Shown here in pieces: positions 32,094 to 40,534 of a stretch of 64,000 nucleotides of DNA. Origin of the DNA: an uncultured Arsenicibacter sp. (GTDB lineage: Bacteria > Bacteroidota > Bacteroidia > Cytophagales > Spirosomataceae). The position numbers and the translations under genes were made by a program. The stretch's first letter is position 1. Each line of letters opens with the position of its first letter. Under the pieces are notes generated by a model. That model was not told the origin of the DNA. It worked only from the letters and a program-made list of their open reading frames with translations, and did no database searches. Location: NCBI RefSeq assembly GCF_945952095.1, contig NZ_CAMFHL010000005.1:1-64000 (forward strand). Reading direction: 5' to 3'.

Positions 32094-33478
32094 TTAGCTT
32101 CCAGAATAAGTACCCAGTCATTGCCGTTGGCCGGCTCACCAGGCGGATTAAACGATTGAACACCCGTGTTCGGCACGGCGCCGATGGCCGTGGTCGTACC
32201 GGTACGCGGATCAAACCACGACGCGGTCAGGGTTTTGCCGGGCAGTTTGCCCATGTTCAGTTCCATGTTCCGGCCGGTGTAGGTGTATACCAGCGCATAC
32301 CTTGCACCACGGCTGGCCACCAGCCGGTTATATCGCTCACCTTGTTTTGCAATCAGCTCCTGCGCCGGTACGCGGTCGAAAAACGATTTCGACAGCAGCA
32401 GGTTTTTCAGGTAGATCATCTGACCGGCCCCTTCGGCATCCAGAGCAGGGCGCCAAAGGGTTTTCGCCCCGAAGTCGCCGATTTTGTCAGCGTCCTTATG
32501 CATCTGCATCACCGAATTGTGGCCATAGGTGTAGCCAAACCCGCCGGCCAGCACCGACCAATACGCATACCGGCGTACATCAGCGGCTGTCCAGCGCGTT
32601 TGCCCGAAATCATGCAGCCCGTACGGAATATCTTCGTACGATGGCTCGGCGTCCACAGTCGGCTTTGTCGGTTTCAGCGACAGGTCATACTGCATATGCC
32701 GCCAGTTATCTTCGCCATAATGTACCTTATCGGTTGATGCGGTGTCCTGCGCATAGCTCTTATGGCCCGACTGCACCATGTTGAAATCCAGCCACGGTTC
32801 GTTGTGGAACCACTCGGTCGAGGAGGCGCGGCCGCGCGGGTGGAACGTAATCAGGTGGTTCGGGTCTACACGGTTGATGGTTTCGCCGATCAGGTTCCAG
32901 GTCGCCAGGGAGTCGGCACCGCGTACATCGCCGCCGTTCAGCCAGATGATATTCGACCGGTTTTTATACCGGTTCGCAATAAACGCGGCATAGGTCTTTG
33001 CCTGTTGCCGGCTCACATGCCCCGACTTAACATTGGACCCCCAAACCGGTACCAGCGCCATGTAAATGCCTTTTTGGGCAGCCTTGTCGATCACAAAATC
33101 CATGTGATCCCAGTAATCATACTCCGTTGCATTGGCAGGAGAACTACCTTTGGTCACTCGTGGTGTTGCCACGTTCTGATTGATCAGGGCCGAATCTCCG
33201 TACGCGTTCTGTACTTTCAGCGTGTGCAGCACCATGACCTGCACCACATTAAATCCTTTTTGCCGGCGGTTTTCGAGATACGTCTCTGCCTCCTGCCGGT
33301 CTAATTTTGACAACAGCAACCAGCCGGTATCACCCAGCCAGAAAAAGGGTTTCCCATCGGCCGTTTGCAGAAAACGGCCGTTTGCCGACACCTTCAGCGG
33401 CTTTAGCTGTGCCCGGCTCACGGACACGCAAAGGGCTGATAGCAGCAGGATAACCAGTATTTTTTTTGTTGTATGCAT
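32090..33478 (-). CDS. GH140 family apiosidase-like (DUF4038)
   Basis: 462 aa, signal peptide MHTTKKILVILLLSALCVSVSRAQ. The protein has the DUF4038/GH140 pattern: SANGRFLQTADGKPFFWLGDTGWLLL, YLENRRQKGFNVVQVMVL, IIWLNGGDV, PTVDAEPSYEDIPYG and a C-terminal beta domain ending GNDWVLILEAK. GH140 members cleave the apiose linkage that attaches side chains to the RG-II backbone; this makes it the best clue to the substrate of the whole locus. The Glu in DAEPSYE is the likely nucleophile. It is the first gene of the operon-like string down to 19.2 kb and follows the tandem array at 33.5 kb. Confidence 0.87.
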   Translation of the reverse strand: MHTTKKILVILLLSALCVSVSRAQLKPLKVSANGRFLQTADGKPFFWLGDTGWLLLSKLDRQEAETYLENRRQKGFNVVQVMVLHTLKVQNAYGDSALINQNVATPRVTKGSSPANATEYDYWDHMDFVIDKAAQKGIYMALVPVWGSNVKSGHVSRQQAKTYAAFIANRYKNRSNIIWLNGGDVRGADSLATWNLIGETINRVDPNHLITFHPRGRASSTEWFHNEPWLDFNMVQSGHKSYAQDTASTDKVHYGEDNWRHMQYDLSLKPTKPTVDAEPSYEDIPYGLHDFGQTRWTAADVRRYAYWSVLAGGFGYTYGHNSVMQMHKDADKIGDFGAKTLWRPALDAEGAGQMIYLKNLLLSKSFFDRVPAQELIAKQGERYNRLVASRGARYALVYTYTGRNMELNMGKLPGKTLTASWFDPRTGTTTAIGAVPNTGVQSFNPPGEPANGNDWVLILEAK

Positions 33479-33510
33479 CTAGCGTTTTGTTTTTACCCCA
33501 CCCTAACCCT

Positions 33511-33818
33511 CCCCTGAAAACCAGGGGAGGGAATAATTCCGGCATTCGTTCCCCTCATCTCTGAAAATCAGGGGAGGGAATAGGTCCGGCATTTACCTTC
33601 ATCTCTGAAAATCAGGGAGGGAATAGGTCCGGCATTTACCCTCATTTCTGAAAACCAGGGGAGGGAATAGGTCCGGCATTTACCCTCATCTCTGAAAATC
33701 AGGGGAAGGAATAATTCCGGCATTTACCCTCATCTCTGAAAATCAGGGAGGGAATAGGTCCGGCATTTACCCTCATCTCTGAAAACCAGGGAAGGGAATA
33801 ATTCCGGTATTCGTTCCC
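33511..33818. repeat. 44-bp tandem repeat array, seven units
   Basis: Units containing ctgaaaatcaggggaggga and ataggtccggcatttaccc start near 33514, 33561, 33605, 33648, 33692, 33736 and 33779 (spacing 43-47 bases). Two sub-variants alternate: aataggtcc and aataattcc. A G-rich hairpin (cccctcagttgaggggtggggt) closes the array. It fills the 375-base gap upstream of GH140, where I see no gene. Promoter position within it is unclear. Confidence 0.9.
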
Positions 33819-33853
33819 CTCCCCTCAGTTGAGGGGTGGGGTTAGGGGTGGGG

Positions 33854-36800
33854 TTACAGCTCTTTTATCTTCTTCAGCCAGATCACCCCCTCGCCGGCCA
33901 CCGTCACCGGACCGCCGCCTTTGACGGTTTCGGGCAATGTGGTTAGGGTTCCGGCTTTCGGATGAATGCGTTTGACTGCATAGGTACCTGGCATACCCGC
34001 TAAATTCAGGGTTACGGCCCCGGCCGTTTCGGTGTAAACCACCAGCCCGGTCTTTTCATGGCCCATCGCCCAAAGGTTCGCCGGTTGATCGGGAAGCGTC
34101 AGCGGCTTCATGGCAGCAACCTCAGCGGCAAACAACCCGTCGGCGACCGGCGGAATGTTCGGTAGCGACCCGCCCGCCAGTAACACCGCCCAGCCCATGC
34201 TGTCGAAACTGTCGCCCGAATAGGTCACGGCCTTGCCCGGAAACTGCATCCGGTAGTCGCGCACGGCACGGTATACCTGCTCAAATGAGGTCTTCTTCGG
34301 CGGGGTCAGCCGGGCGTGCTGCCGGGGTGCCAGGTTCTGCCCGCCGGCCGGTGCATAGGCGGTACCATTGGCCTGATAATGCCAGTACCGGATGTCGATC
34401 AGGTCAATAACGGCGGCCCGTCTGGCATCGGCCAGAATGGCATCCTGCACATCTTTGGTCGTGCTGAGACCGATGGTGACCTGCTTACCGGTTTCCCGCT
34501 CCCACTCCTGAATGGTATCCAGCCAGAACTGCACAAACGATAGCGGTCCCGTATACTCGGCACTAATCAGCTGAATGACACCGGTATTGCCGATAAAATT
34601 AGTCAGGCACTGCCGGATGTAGGCCTTGTGCAGGGCACGGCGCACTGGATGGGTAACGTCGTAAAACTGTTCCGCCATGAAAATACGCTTGTCACCTGCG
34701 TACGGCACCGGTTCCGGAAAACCGGTACTATTAATGTTGTTGGCGGGCCGCCACGGAAAATCGGCGTAGTGGGCACCGGCCTCAATGATGTTATGCTGGA
34801 AATAGTTTTCGTGCATCAGCACCAGCCCCTTCTGATCGGCCAGATCGGCGAACTGCTTCAGCCGTCCCCAATACCATTTATTGTAGCGCGTCAGGTCGTA
34901 CTTGCTCAGGCCGTCCCAGGCGGTTTCGCGGCCGCTGCGGGCAAAGGGCAGTTCGTAGAACGGCGCCCAGACCTCGCCATCCATCCGCCGGATCCGCTCA
35001 TGATCGTCGCGGCGACGCTCATACCACAAACCGTAATTATGGTCAATCACGGTCGTGTTCGTCAGCTTCATGGAATCGGTCATGGCTTCCAGATCGTCAG
35101 TAAGGCCGCGACCGGTCATGCCCGGCACAAAGCGGGTAATGTGCGGTTTGGCTCCCGCTAGCCCGTGCGGGCGGGCACTGCCATTCCACCACGGTACTTC
35201 CTGGCGGCGACCGGTCAGCAGGGCATTGCCCCGTACCAGTACCCCCTGCCGGATCTGCATGCCGCCCGCCAGCACCGGAGCCGGTGCGGCCGGTACGCCG
35301 ATAGCATCAATCGTTTTGGCCGGCGATTCAACCGGAATCGGCTGACGCACCGAGGCTGCGTCGATAAAGGCGGCGAGTGTCGGTGCGGGATTAACCGCCT
35401 GTCTGGTCAGCGCGGCGGCCACCTCAATTTTGGGACTGCTCGATGCTTCTGATTCGACCGGCAGCAGGATGGTGCGGGCCGCAACGCCCTCACCGAGCCG
35501 TTCCCGGAGCTGGGCATAATACAGGCTCCGCGGCTGAATGTGTTCGTTGGACATGTCCCAGTAGCCGTCGCCGCTGAACTGTGCCCAGGTGCCAAACGCC
35601 CAGTTTTGTGCCGTTGGCGGCCGGAAGCACTCCACCCGTGCCGCACTGCACTGCCAGAAGACACTGTTGGCCACGGCCCAGCCTGCCCCCTGCCCGTCCT
35701 GCCCGAGGTTGGCAAACCGCAGGGCATGGCCGTCGATGGTAACGATGTCGAACAGGACGCCCGATGCCCAGCTGTCGATACCGCCGCTGAAGCTGTATGG
35801 CAGATGCGATTCGCACTGCACAAAGGCATTCGGGCCGGTGGCGCAGTAGCCCACCGCAAAATCATGGTAGCCCGATTCGGCATACAGACGCTGGCAGAGT
35901 ACCTGCTGCCCTTTTACGTAAAACGTATTCCGGCGCTCATTGCCGATTTCCGACACCGGCGCCAGCGACTGACAGTCTTCTACCGTAATCCGGCGGGCTG
36001 TCTCCTGAATGTTCACCGCCGAACCGGCAAAGTGCGCAAAAACGACCTGCCGCACCCACGCATCCTGCACGTTTTCAAGCGTGATGGCCGTCCACCGGTG
36101 CTCTTCGTCTTTCGGCTGCGTTTTATCAATGGTCGATTCCAGCCGGAGGTTTTCGATGCCTGCCTGCTGAATCCGGCCATTCCACCGGTATTTTGCGATA
36201 GTCCCACCCCCATACGCCGAATCCAGGGCAGTTGTCAGGGGTGCGTCCAGTGTCAGTTCAGTACCCTGCACAGCCACAACGGTACGGTCCCAGAACAGAT
36301 CGCGCTGACCGAGTTTCCAGCCAAGGGCCGTTACGCCCCCGCCAAAATGGTCAGTACCAATCGCCTGAATCCACTCTTTGGTGGATGGCCGCTGAATCCT
36401 GACCGGATCGCCGGCGGCAAACACCTGTCCGGCAGGCACCTGAACGGTGCGGGCATTGACCGGCACATAGGCACTGGTTATCCGCACCGGCGGTTCGATA
36501 CGGAGGTCCGGTTTACCCGAAATGGCCACCAAGCTTTCGCGCGAGATACCGGTGCCGAGCAGCGTCGTTACCTTAATGCCTGACCCACGTAAAACCACTC
36601 CCGAAGCGGTAATCCGCAGGCTACCGGCTACGTCGAACACGCCCTTACCGAGCAAAACTGCTCCCCGGAAGCCATCGGCCCCGACGGGCAGCGTCGCTAC
36701 GTAATCCAGGGCCGCCTGAATCCGGCGCGTGGCATCACCTTTCTGAGCGGGTACCACGACGCGGATAGCCGCTGTCGGAATTGCCCGTTCACCGGCCTGA

Positions 36801-36982
36801 TAACCGGCATACGAAAAGTCCGGAATGCGGTTTCCGCGTTCATCAGGTGCATAGGTCAACTGCCCGTCCCGCGCGGCGGCCACAGGTGGTACCGGCACGG
36901 GCTTCTTTCCCTGCGCCTCCACAGAAGCAGGCAACAGCAGCGAACCGGCAACAAGTCCTGTCAGGAATCTGACCTTATTCAT
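33854..36982 (-). CDS. Secreted beta-helix / TIM-barrel two-domain protein (DUF6298-like)
   Basis: 1042 aa, signal peptide MNKVRFLTGLVAGSLLLPASVEAQ. Residues about 60-560 form a right-handed beta-helix of the pectate-lyase superfamily type (AALDYVATLP, GAVLLGKGVFDVAGSLRITA, GVVLRGSG, ITLENVQDAWVRQVVF, GYHDFAVGYCATGPNAFVQC). Residues about 600-960 look like a glycosidase-type barrel (GLWYERRRDDHERIRRMDGE, GLVLMHENYFQHNI, GNTGVIQLISAEYTGPLSFVQF, DLIDIRYWHYQANG), followed by a small beta domain. I recall such C-terminal regions as DUF6298. The catalytic residues are not known to me; a lyase or hydrolase acting on pectin is likely from the fold and location. Confidence 0.7.
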   Translation of the reverse strand: MNKVRFLTGLVAGSLLLPASVEAQGKKPVPVPPVAAARDGQLTYAPDERGNRIPDFSYAGYQAGERAIPTAAIRVVVPAQKGDATRRIQAALDYVATLPVGADGFRGAVLLGKGVFDVAGSLRITASGVVLRGSGIKVTTLLGTGISRESLVAISGKPDLRIEPPVRITSAYVPVNARTVQVPAGQVFAAGDPVRIQRPSTKEWIQAIGTDHFGGGVTALGWKLGQRDLFWDRTVVAVQGTELTLDAPLTTALDSAYGGGTIAKYRWNGRIQQAGIENLRLESTIDKTQPKDEEHRWTAITLENVQDAWVRQVVFAHFAGSAVNIQETARRITVEDCQSLAPVSEIGNERRNTFYVKGQQVLCQRLYAESGYHDFAVGYCATGPNAFVQCESHLPYSFSGGIDSWASGVLFDIVTIDGHALRFANLGQDGQGAGWAVANSVFWQCSAARVECFRPPTAQNWAFGTWAQFSGDGYWDMSNEHIQPRSLYYAQLRERLGEGVAARTILLPVESEASSSPKIEVAAALTRQAVNPAPTLAAFIDAASVRQPIPVESPAKTIDAIGVPAAPAPVLAGGMQIRQGVLVRGNALLTGRRQEVPWWNGSARPHGLAGAKPHITRFVPGMTGRGLTDDLEAMTDSMKLTNTTVIDHNYGLWYERRRDDHERIRRMDGEVWAPFYELPFARSGRETAWDGLSKYDLTRYNKWYWGRLKQFADLADQKGLVLMHENYFQHNIIEAGAHYADFPWRPANNINSTGFPEPVPYAGDKRIFMAEQFYDVTHPVRRALHKAYIRQCLTNFIGNTGVIQLISAEYTGPLSFVQFWLDTIQEWERETGKQVTIGLSTTKDVQDAILADARRAAVIDLIDIRYWHYQANGTAYAPAGGQNLAPRQHARLTPPKKTSFEQVYRAVRDYRMQFPGKAVTYSGDSFDSMGWAVLLAGGSLPNIPPVADGLFAAEVAAMKPLTLPDQPANLWAMGHEKTGLVVYTETAGAVTLNLAGMPGTYAVKRIHPKAGTLTTLPETVKGGGPVTVAGEGVIWLKKIKEL

Positions 36983-37116
36983 ACGATATACCCCTTACGC
37001 TGTCAAAGCACCAGGAGCCTGTTTAGCTTTTTACTATTGTTATGTATTCATCACCCTGCCCCATCCCGAATCGTCGGCCCGGCCTGAAAACAGGAAAGGG
37101 AGTACGTTGCAGGGCC

Positions 37117-37166
37117 TGGCTATAAAGCCCCTCCCCTTAATTCAAGGGGAGGGGTTGGGGTGGGGT
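37117..37166. repeat. G-rich hairpin repeat (family D)
   Basis: cccctccccttaa faces ttcaaggggaggggt, followed by tggggtggggta. The same tail type closes the elements at 21.6 and 33.8 kb. The rest of the 36983-37195 gap shows no gene. Confidence 0.75.
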
Positions 37167-37195
37167 AGATAGCCGAAGAGCTGATGATTCCGGTA

Positions 37196-38839
37196 CTACT
37201 TCGCCGGTTTTACCTGAGCAACCGGCACTACGCTGTTCAGGTATACCTCGATATTGGTATAGCCGTCCTTGCCCCGCACCTTACCGGCATCCGACGCATC
37301 CTTCGGGTTCAGGCCGTTTTTCGACTCCCAGCTGTCGGGCATGCCGTCGCTATCGGAATCCACGTATGGGGTCCCTTTGTATTCAGGGTAACCGCCTACC
37401 TGGCTAATGTCGGTGATGATGCCGTTTTTGTACGAGTCAATCGGTAGGCGACGGTGTTTGAACTGCGTTTCCGGCAGTTTTACGTTCGGGAGATAGGTGA
37501 TTTTTCCCGTGCGCACCTGCTCGACAATCCGCGTATCCACCGGATCACGTTTCGGCAGGGTGGCACCGGCATTGGCCAGCACGTAGCCAAAAGCGTCTTT
37601 CGTCGGTAAAATAGTAATCGCCGGCATCGGCAGCGGCTCTTTCCAGTAAATCTGATCTTTGTACTTACCCGCATTGGCCAGGTCTTCTACCTGCACACCA
37701 CCGTCCCAGTTGTCTTTCGTCACGCGCTCATTGCCTTCCACAATGTTGCCGTTCACATAGGCGCGGCCGAAGGTCAGGTAGCCCAGTTTGCTGCGTCCCG
37801 ACTCAGGTTTCAGAATCCGGTAAGCAAGGGGGCTGGTCGTTGGCGTTTGCGGCCCCGGCTTGAAGTAGTTATTGATAATATTGTACATTGCCCGGTAGTC
37901 GCCGCCATCCACAGACCGGTGCACCCAGTTAAAGATGACGTTGTTGGCAAAGTTGAAAATACCGTTCCAGCCGATCGACGGATTCCGGCCTGCGTTGTCG
38001 GCCCAGAGGTTCCGCATGAACGTACAGTTCTCGCCACCCAGCGTACTGCCGAACGCGTGGTTCCAGGTATCGAGGGCTTCCGAGAAAATTGAGTTCTGAA
38101 TGGTGATGTTTACCGTACCCAGCTTATCTTCCAGCGTCTTGCCGGTACTGTCATTATACATGTGGCGGTACATCGACATGTTCTCGTCAAGCCCCCAGCT
38201 GGCCGACACGTGATCGATCATGATGTTGCCGATCGGGTTACCGCCAATCGAGTCATCGCGGCGGCCGACAAACGTCTCGCCCCGGCGGAAGCGCATGAAG
38301 CGGATAATCACGTCGTGGGTATTGATCCAGACCGATTCACCCGCCACGCAGACACCGTCGCCGGGTGCCGTCTGACCGGCAATAGTAATGTATGGCGCCC
38401 TGATAATCAGCGGGCTTTTCAGGCGGATAATCCCCGCCACGTTGAATACGACAAACCGCGCACCGCCCTGTTCGCAGGCATCACGCAGGGTTCCCGGTCC
38501 GCTGTCTTCGAGGCTGGTAACCACGTATACTTTACCCCCGCGGCCACCGAACGAATAGGCTCCGCCGCCTTCAGCGCCCGGAAACGCGGGGATAGGGGCC
38601 TGCGGCAAATCGACCGGACGAGCCGCCCAGGGAATATATGGTTTGCCTTCCCGGGCCTCCTTCTGAATAACCGGCCATGCCTTTTGCCAGGCAAGGTCCG
38701 ACTGGCGGCGGGCTTCGTCCAGCAGCGCGTCACTCGCCTTCTGAACATCAGGCGGAATGGTCGGATACTGTGCCTTAGCAAGCTGCGGAAGGGTACCCGT
38801 CAGAACGGCCAGGAGAATAGGGACCAAACGTTTTTTCAT
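37196..38839 (-). CDS. Pectate lyase-like protein (PL1 type)
   Basis: 547 aa, signal peptide MKKRLVPILLAVLTGTLPQLAKAQ. A helical N-terminal part (about 30-75) precedes the beta-helix, which opens with PAFPGAEGGGAYSFGGRGGKVYVVTSLEDSGPGTLRDAC, the standard entry of this PL1-type group. IMIDHVSASWGLDENMSMYR and GRNPSIGWNGIFNFANNVIFNW line the helix. At the C-terminus, VDSDSDGMPDSWESKNGLNP is a calcium-binding thrombospondin type 3-like repeat. It should cleave polygalacturonate by beta-elimination. First gene of the - strand locus; its promoter must lie in the divergent gap 38840-39103. Confidence 0.9.
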   Translation of the reverse strand: MKKRLVPILLAVLTGTLPQLAKAQYPTIPPDVQKASDALLDEARRQSDLAWQKAWPVIQKEAREGKPYIPWAARPVDLPQAPIPAFPGAEGGGAYSFGGRGGKVYVVTSLEDSGPGTLRDACEQGGARFVVFNVAGIIRLKSPLIIRAPYITIAGQTAPGDGVCVAGESVWINTHDVIIRFMRFRRGETFVGRRDDSIGGNPIGNIMIDHVSASWGLDENMSMYRHMYNDSTGKTLEDKLGTVNITIQNSIFSEALDTWNHAFGSTLGGENCTFMRNLWADNAGRNPSIGWNGIFNFANNVIFNWVHRSVDGGDYRAMYNIINNYFKPGPQTPTTSPLAYRILKPESGRSKLGYLTFGRAYVNGNIVEGNERVTKDNWDGGVQVEDLANAGKYKDQIYWKEPLPMPAITILPTKDAFGYVLANAGATLPKRDPVDTRIVEQVRTGKITYLPNVKLPETQFKHRRLPIDSYKNGIITDISQVGGYPEYKGTPYVDSDSDGMPDSWESKNGLNPKDASDAGKVRGKDGYTNIEVYLNSVVPVAQVKPAK

Positions 38840-39103
38840 GTCAGTTTTGTAGTAAGATTGGCTATCGGTTTATCGCTCGAACCAGGTCACGTCAGCCAAT
38901 GATAGTTGTTGTTTTTTCTGCGTTATTGTACAACGGCCGAAAAGGGCAAACGATCAGAACGTATAATGAACTCAAAATAAGGCTAAAAAAAAGGGTAATA
39001 TCTATATCATTTTTTCGACAGATTGTATGATATTATCAATCCCCTCCCGGGCTATTTTAATCCACCCTACCTTTAATGCATAATCGCTTTTTTCAGATCA
39101 ATT
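38840..39103. promoter_or_regulatory. Divergent promoter region of PL1 and GH29 genes
   Basis: A 264-base AT-rich gap between genes read outward in both directions. It contains an imperfect dyad gattgtat...atcaatc at 39021-39041 that could be an operator. On the + side, taccttta at 39068-39075 is one base from the -7 consensus TAnnTTTG. No -33 match is clear. No gene seen. Confidence 0.4.
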
Positions 39104-40534
39104 ATGCGTGTAAAACCCATCGTTGCGGCTATCCTTTCCGTCTTTGTTTGTCAGGTTACGCACGGGCAAACGGTACCGGAACCGTATGAGCCGACCTGGC
39201 AATCGCTCGGAAAACATACCGGCGTCCCTGAATGGATACGGGACGCTAAATTCGGAATTTATTGTCATTGGGGTGTCTATGCGGTGCCTGCCTATAATAA
39301 TGAACACTACATCCAGCACATGCACAATGAGGCCGATTATGCCAAACTGGGTACGCACAAACGCCACGTAGCCATCTATGGCCCGCTGACCAAATTCGGC
39401 TACCACGACTTTATCCCGATGTTTAAAGGCGAACGCTTCAACGCCGACGAATGGGCCGAACTGTTTCAGAAAGGCGGGGCACGTTTTGCCGGACCGGTCG
39501 CCGAACACCACGATGGTTTCTCGATGTGGGCCAGTAAACTGACGCCGTTCAACGCCAAAGACATGGGGCCGCACCGCGATGTGGTCGGTGAACTGGCCGT
39601 TGCGATCCGCAAGCGTAACATGAAGTTTTTCACCTCGCTGCACCACGAGCTGAACTATACCAACGTCAAGCTCAAACCGGGCTGGGCGGGGGCCGATCCG
39701 AAGTACGCCAAACTGTATGGTTCACCCATGAAAAAAGAAGCGTGGGACAAAATGTGGCTGGATAAATGCAACGAGCTGGTCGATAATTACCACCCCGATA
39801 TTATTTATCACGATGCCTGGCTGGAACAGGTGCCGGTCAAAAACATACAGACCTACCTCGCCCATTATTTTAACCAAGCCGCCGCCCGCAAACAGGATGT
39901 GATCGTGACCTACAAAGGCGAGGATATTCCGAAAGGCATCGGCATGGAAGACCACGAAAACACCAACCCCGACCGCATCATCGAAACGCCCTGGCTCTGC
40001 GATTACTCAATCGGCACCGGTTTTTCGTTCTCATGGGGCTACACCGACGGCATGGAAATCCGCACGGCCGAAGACATTGTCCGGAAAATCGTGGAGGTGG
40101 TCAGCAAAAACGGGCAGTTGCTGCTAAACCTGTCCCCGAAAGCCGACGGCACGTTCCCCGAAGACCAGAAGCAGGTCGTCTACAAAATCGGGCGGTGGAT
40201 GTGGTCGTTCGGCGAATCTGTCTACGAGACGCGGCCGTTCAGCGTTTACGGCGAAAAAACGGCCGGGGGCCAGCAGATTTACTATACCCGCAAGGGCAAA
40301 ACCGTTTACGCCATCGCCATGGAATGGCCGGGCGCCGGTCAGTCGCTGTCGCTGAAAGCGATTACGCCCGCCAGTCTGGGCGGTCGCCTGAAAGCGGTGA
40401 ACGTTCTGGGCCTCAAAAACCTGGAACCCTGCACCACCAGCCTGACCGATACCGGCCTCACGATTACCATTCCTCCGAAAACCCGAACCCCTTCTGATAT
40501 TGCTGCGTATGTTTTCCGTATTGAAACCGAATAG
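39104..40534 (+). CDS. GH29 alpha-L-fucosidase
   Basis: 476 aa, signal peptide MRVKPIVAAILSVFVCQVTHG. GH29 features: WIRDAKFGIYCHWGVYAVPAY near the N-terminus, GPVAEHHDGFSMWASKLTPFNA, and the nucleophile region ELVDNYHPDIIYHDAWLEQ, where D in YHDAW takes the place of the usual W-x-D. A C-terminal beta domain follows. The family removes alpha-L-fucose; RG-II contains 2-O-methyl-fucose, which would fit. Its end overlaps the start of the next gene by 26 bases. First gene of the + strand group 39.1-45.0 kb. Confidence 0.9.
   Translation: MRVKPIVAAILSVFVCQVTHGQTVPEPYEPTWQSLGKHTGVPEWIRDAKFGIYCHWGVYAVPAYNNEHYIQHMHNEADYAKLGTHKRHVAIYGPLTKFGYHDFIPMFKGERFNADEWAELFQKGGARFAGPVAEHHDGFSMWASKLTPFNAKDMGPHRDVVGELAVAIRKRNMKFFTSLHHELNYTNVKLKPGWAGADPKYAKLYGSPMKKEAWDKMWLDKCNELVDNYHPDIIYHDAWLEQVPVKNIQTYLAHYFNQAAARKQDVIVTYKGEDIPKGIGMEDHENTNPDRIIETPWLCDYSIGTGFSFSWGYTDGMEIRTAEDIVRKIVEVVSKNGQLLLNLSPKADGTFPEDQKQVVYKIGRWMWSFGESVYETRPFSVYGEKTAGGQQIYYTRKGKTVYAIAMEWPGAGQSLSLKAITPASLGGRLKAVNVLGLKNLEPCTTSLTDTGLTITIPPKTRTPSDIAAYVFRIETE

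Noticed and set aside
33511..33818. CRISPR-like array
   Set aside because: The whole 44-base unit is repeated, including the parts that would be spacers, so it is a tandem repeat; no cas gene is near.
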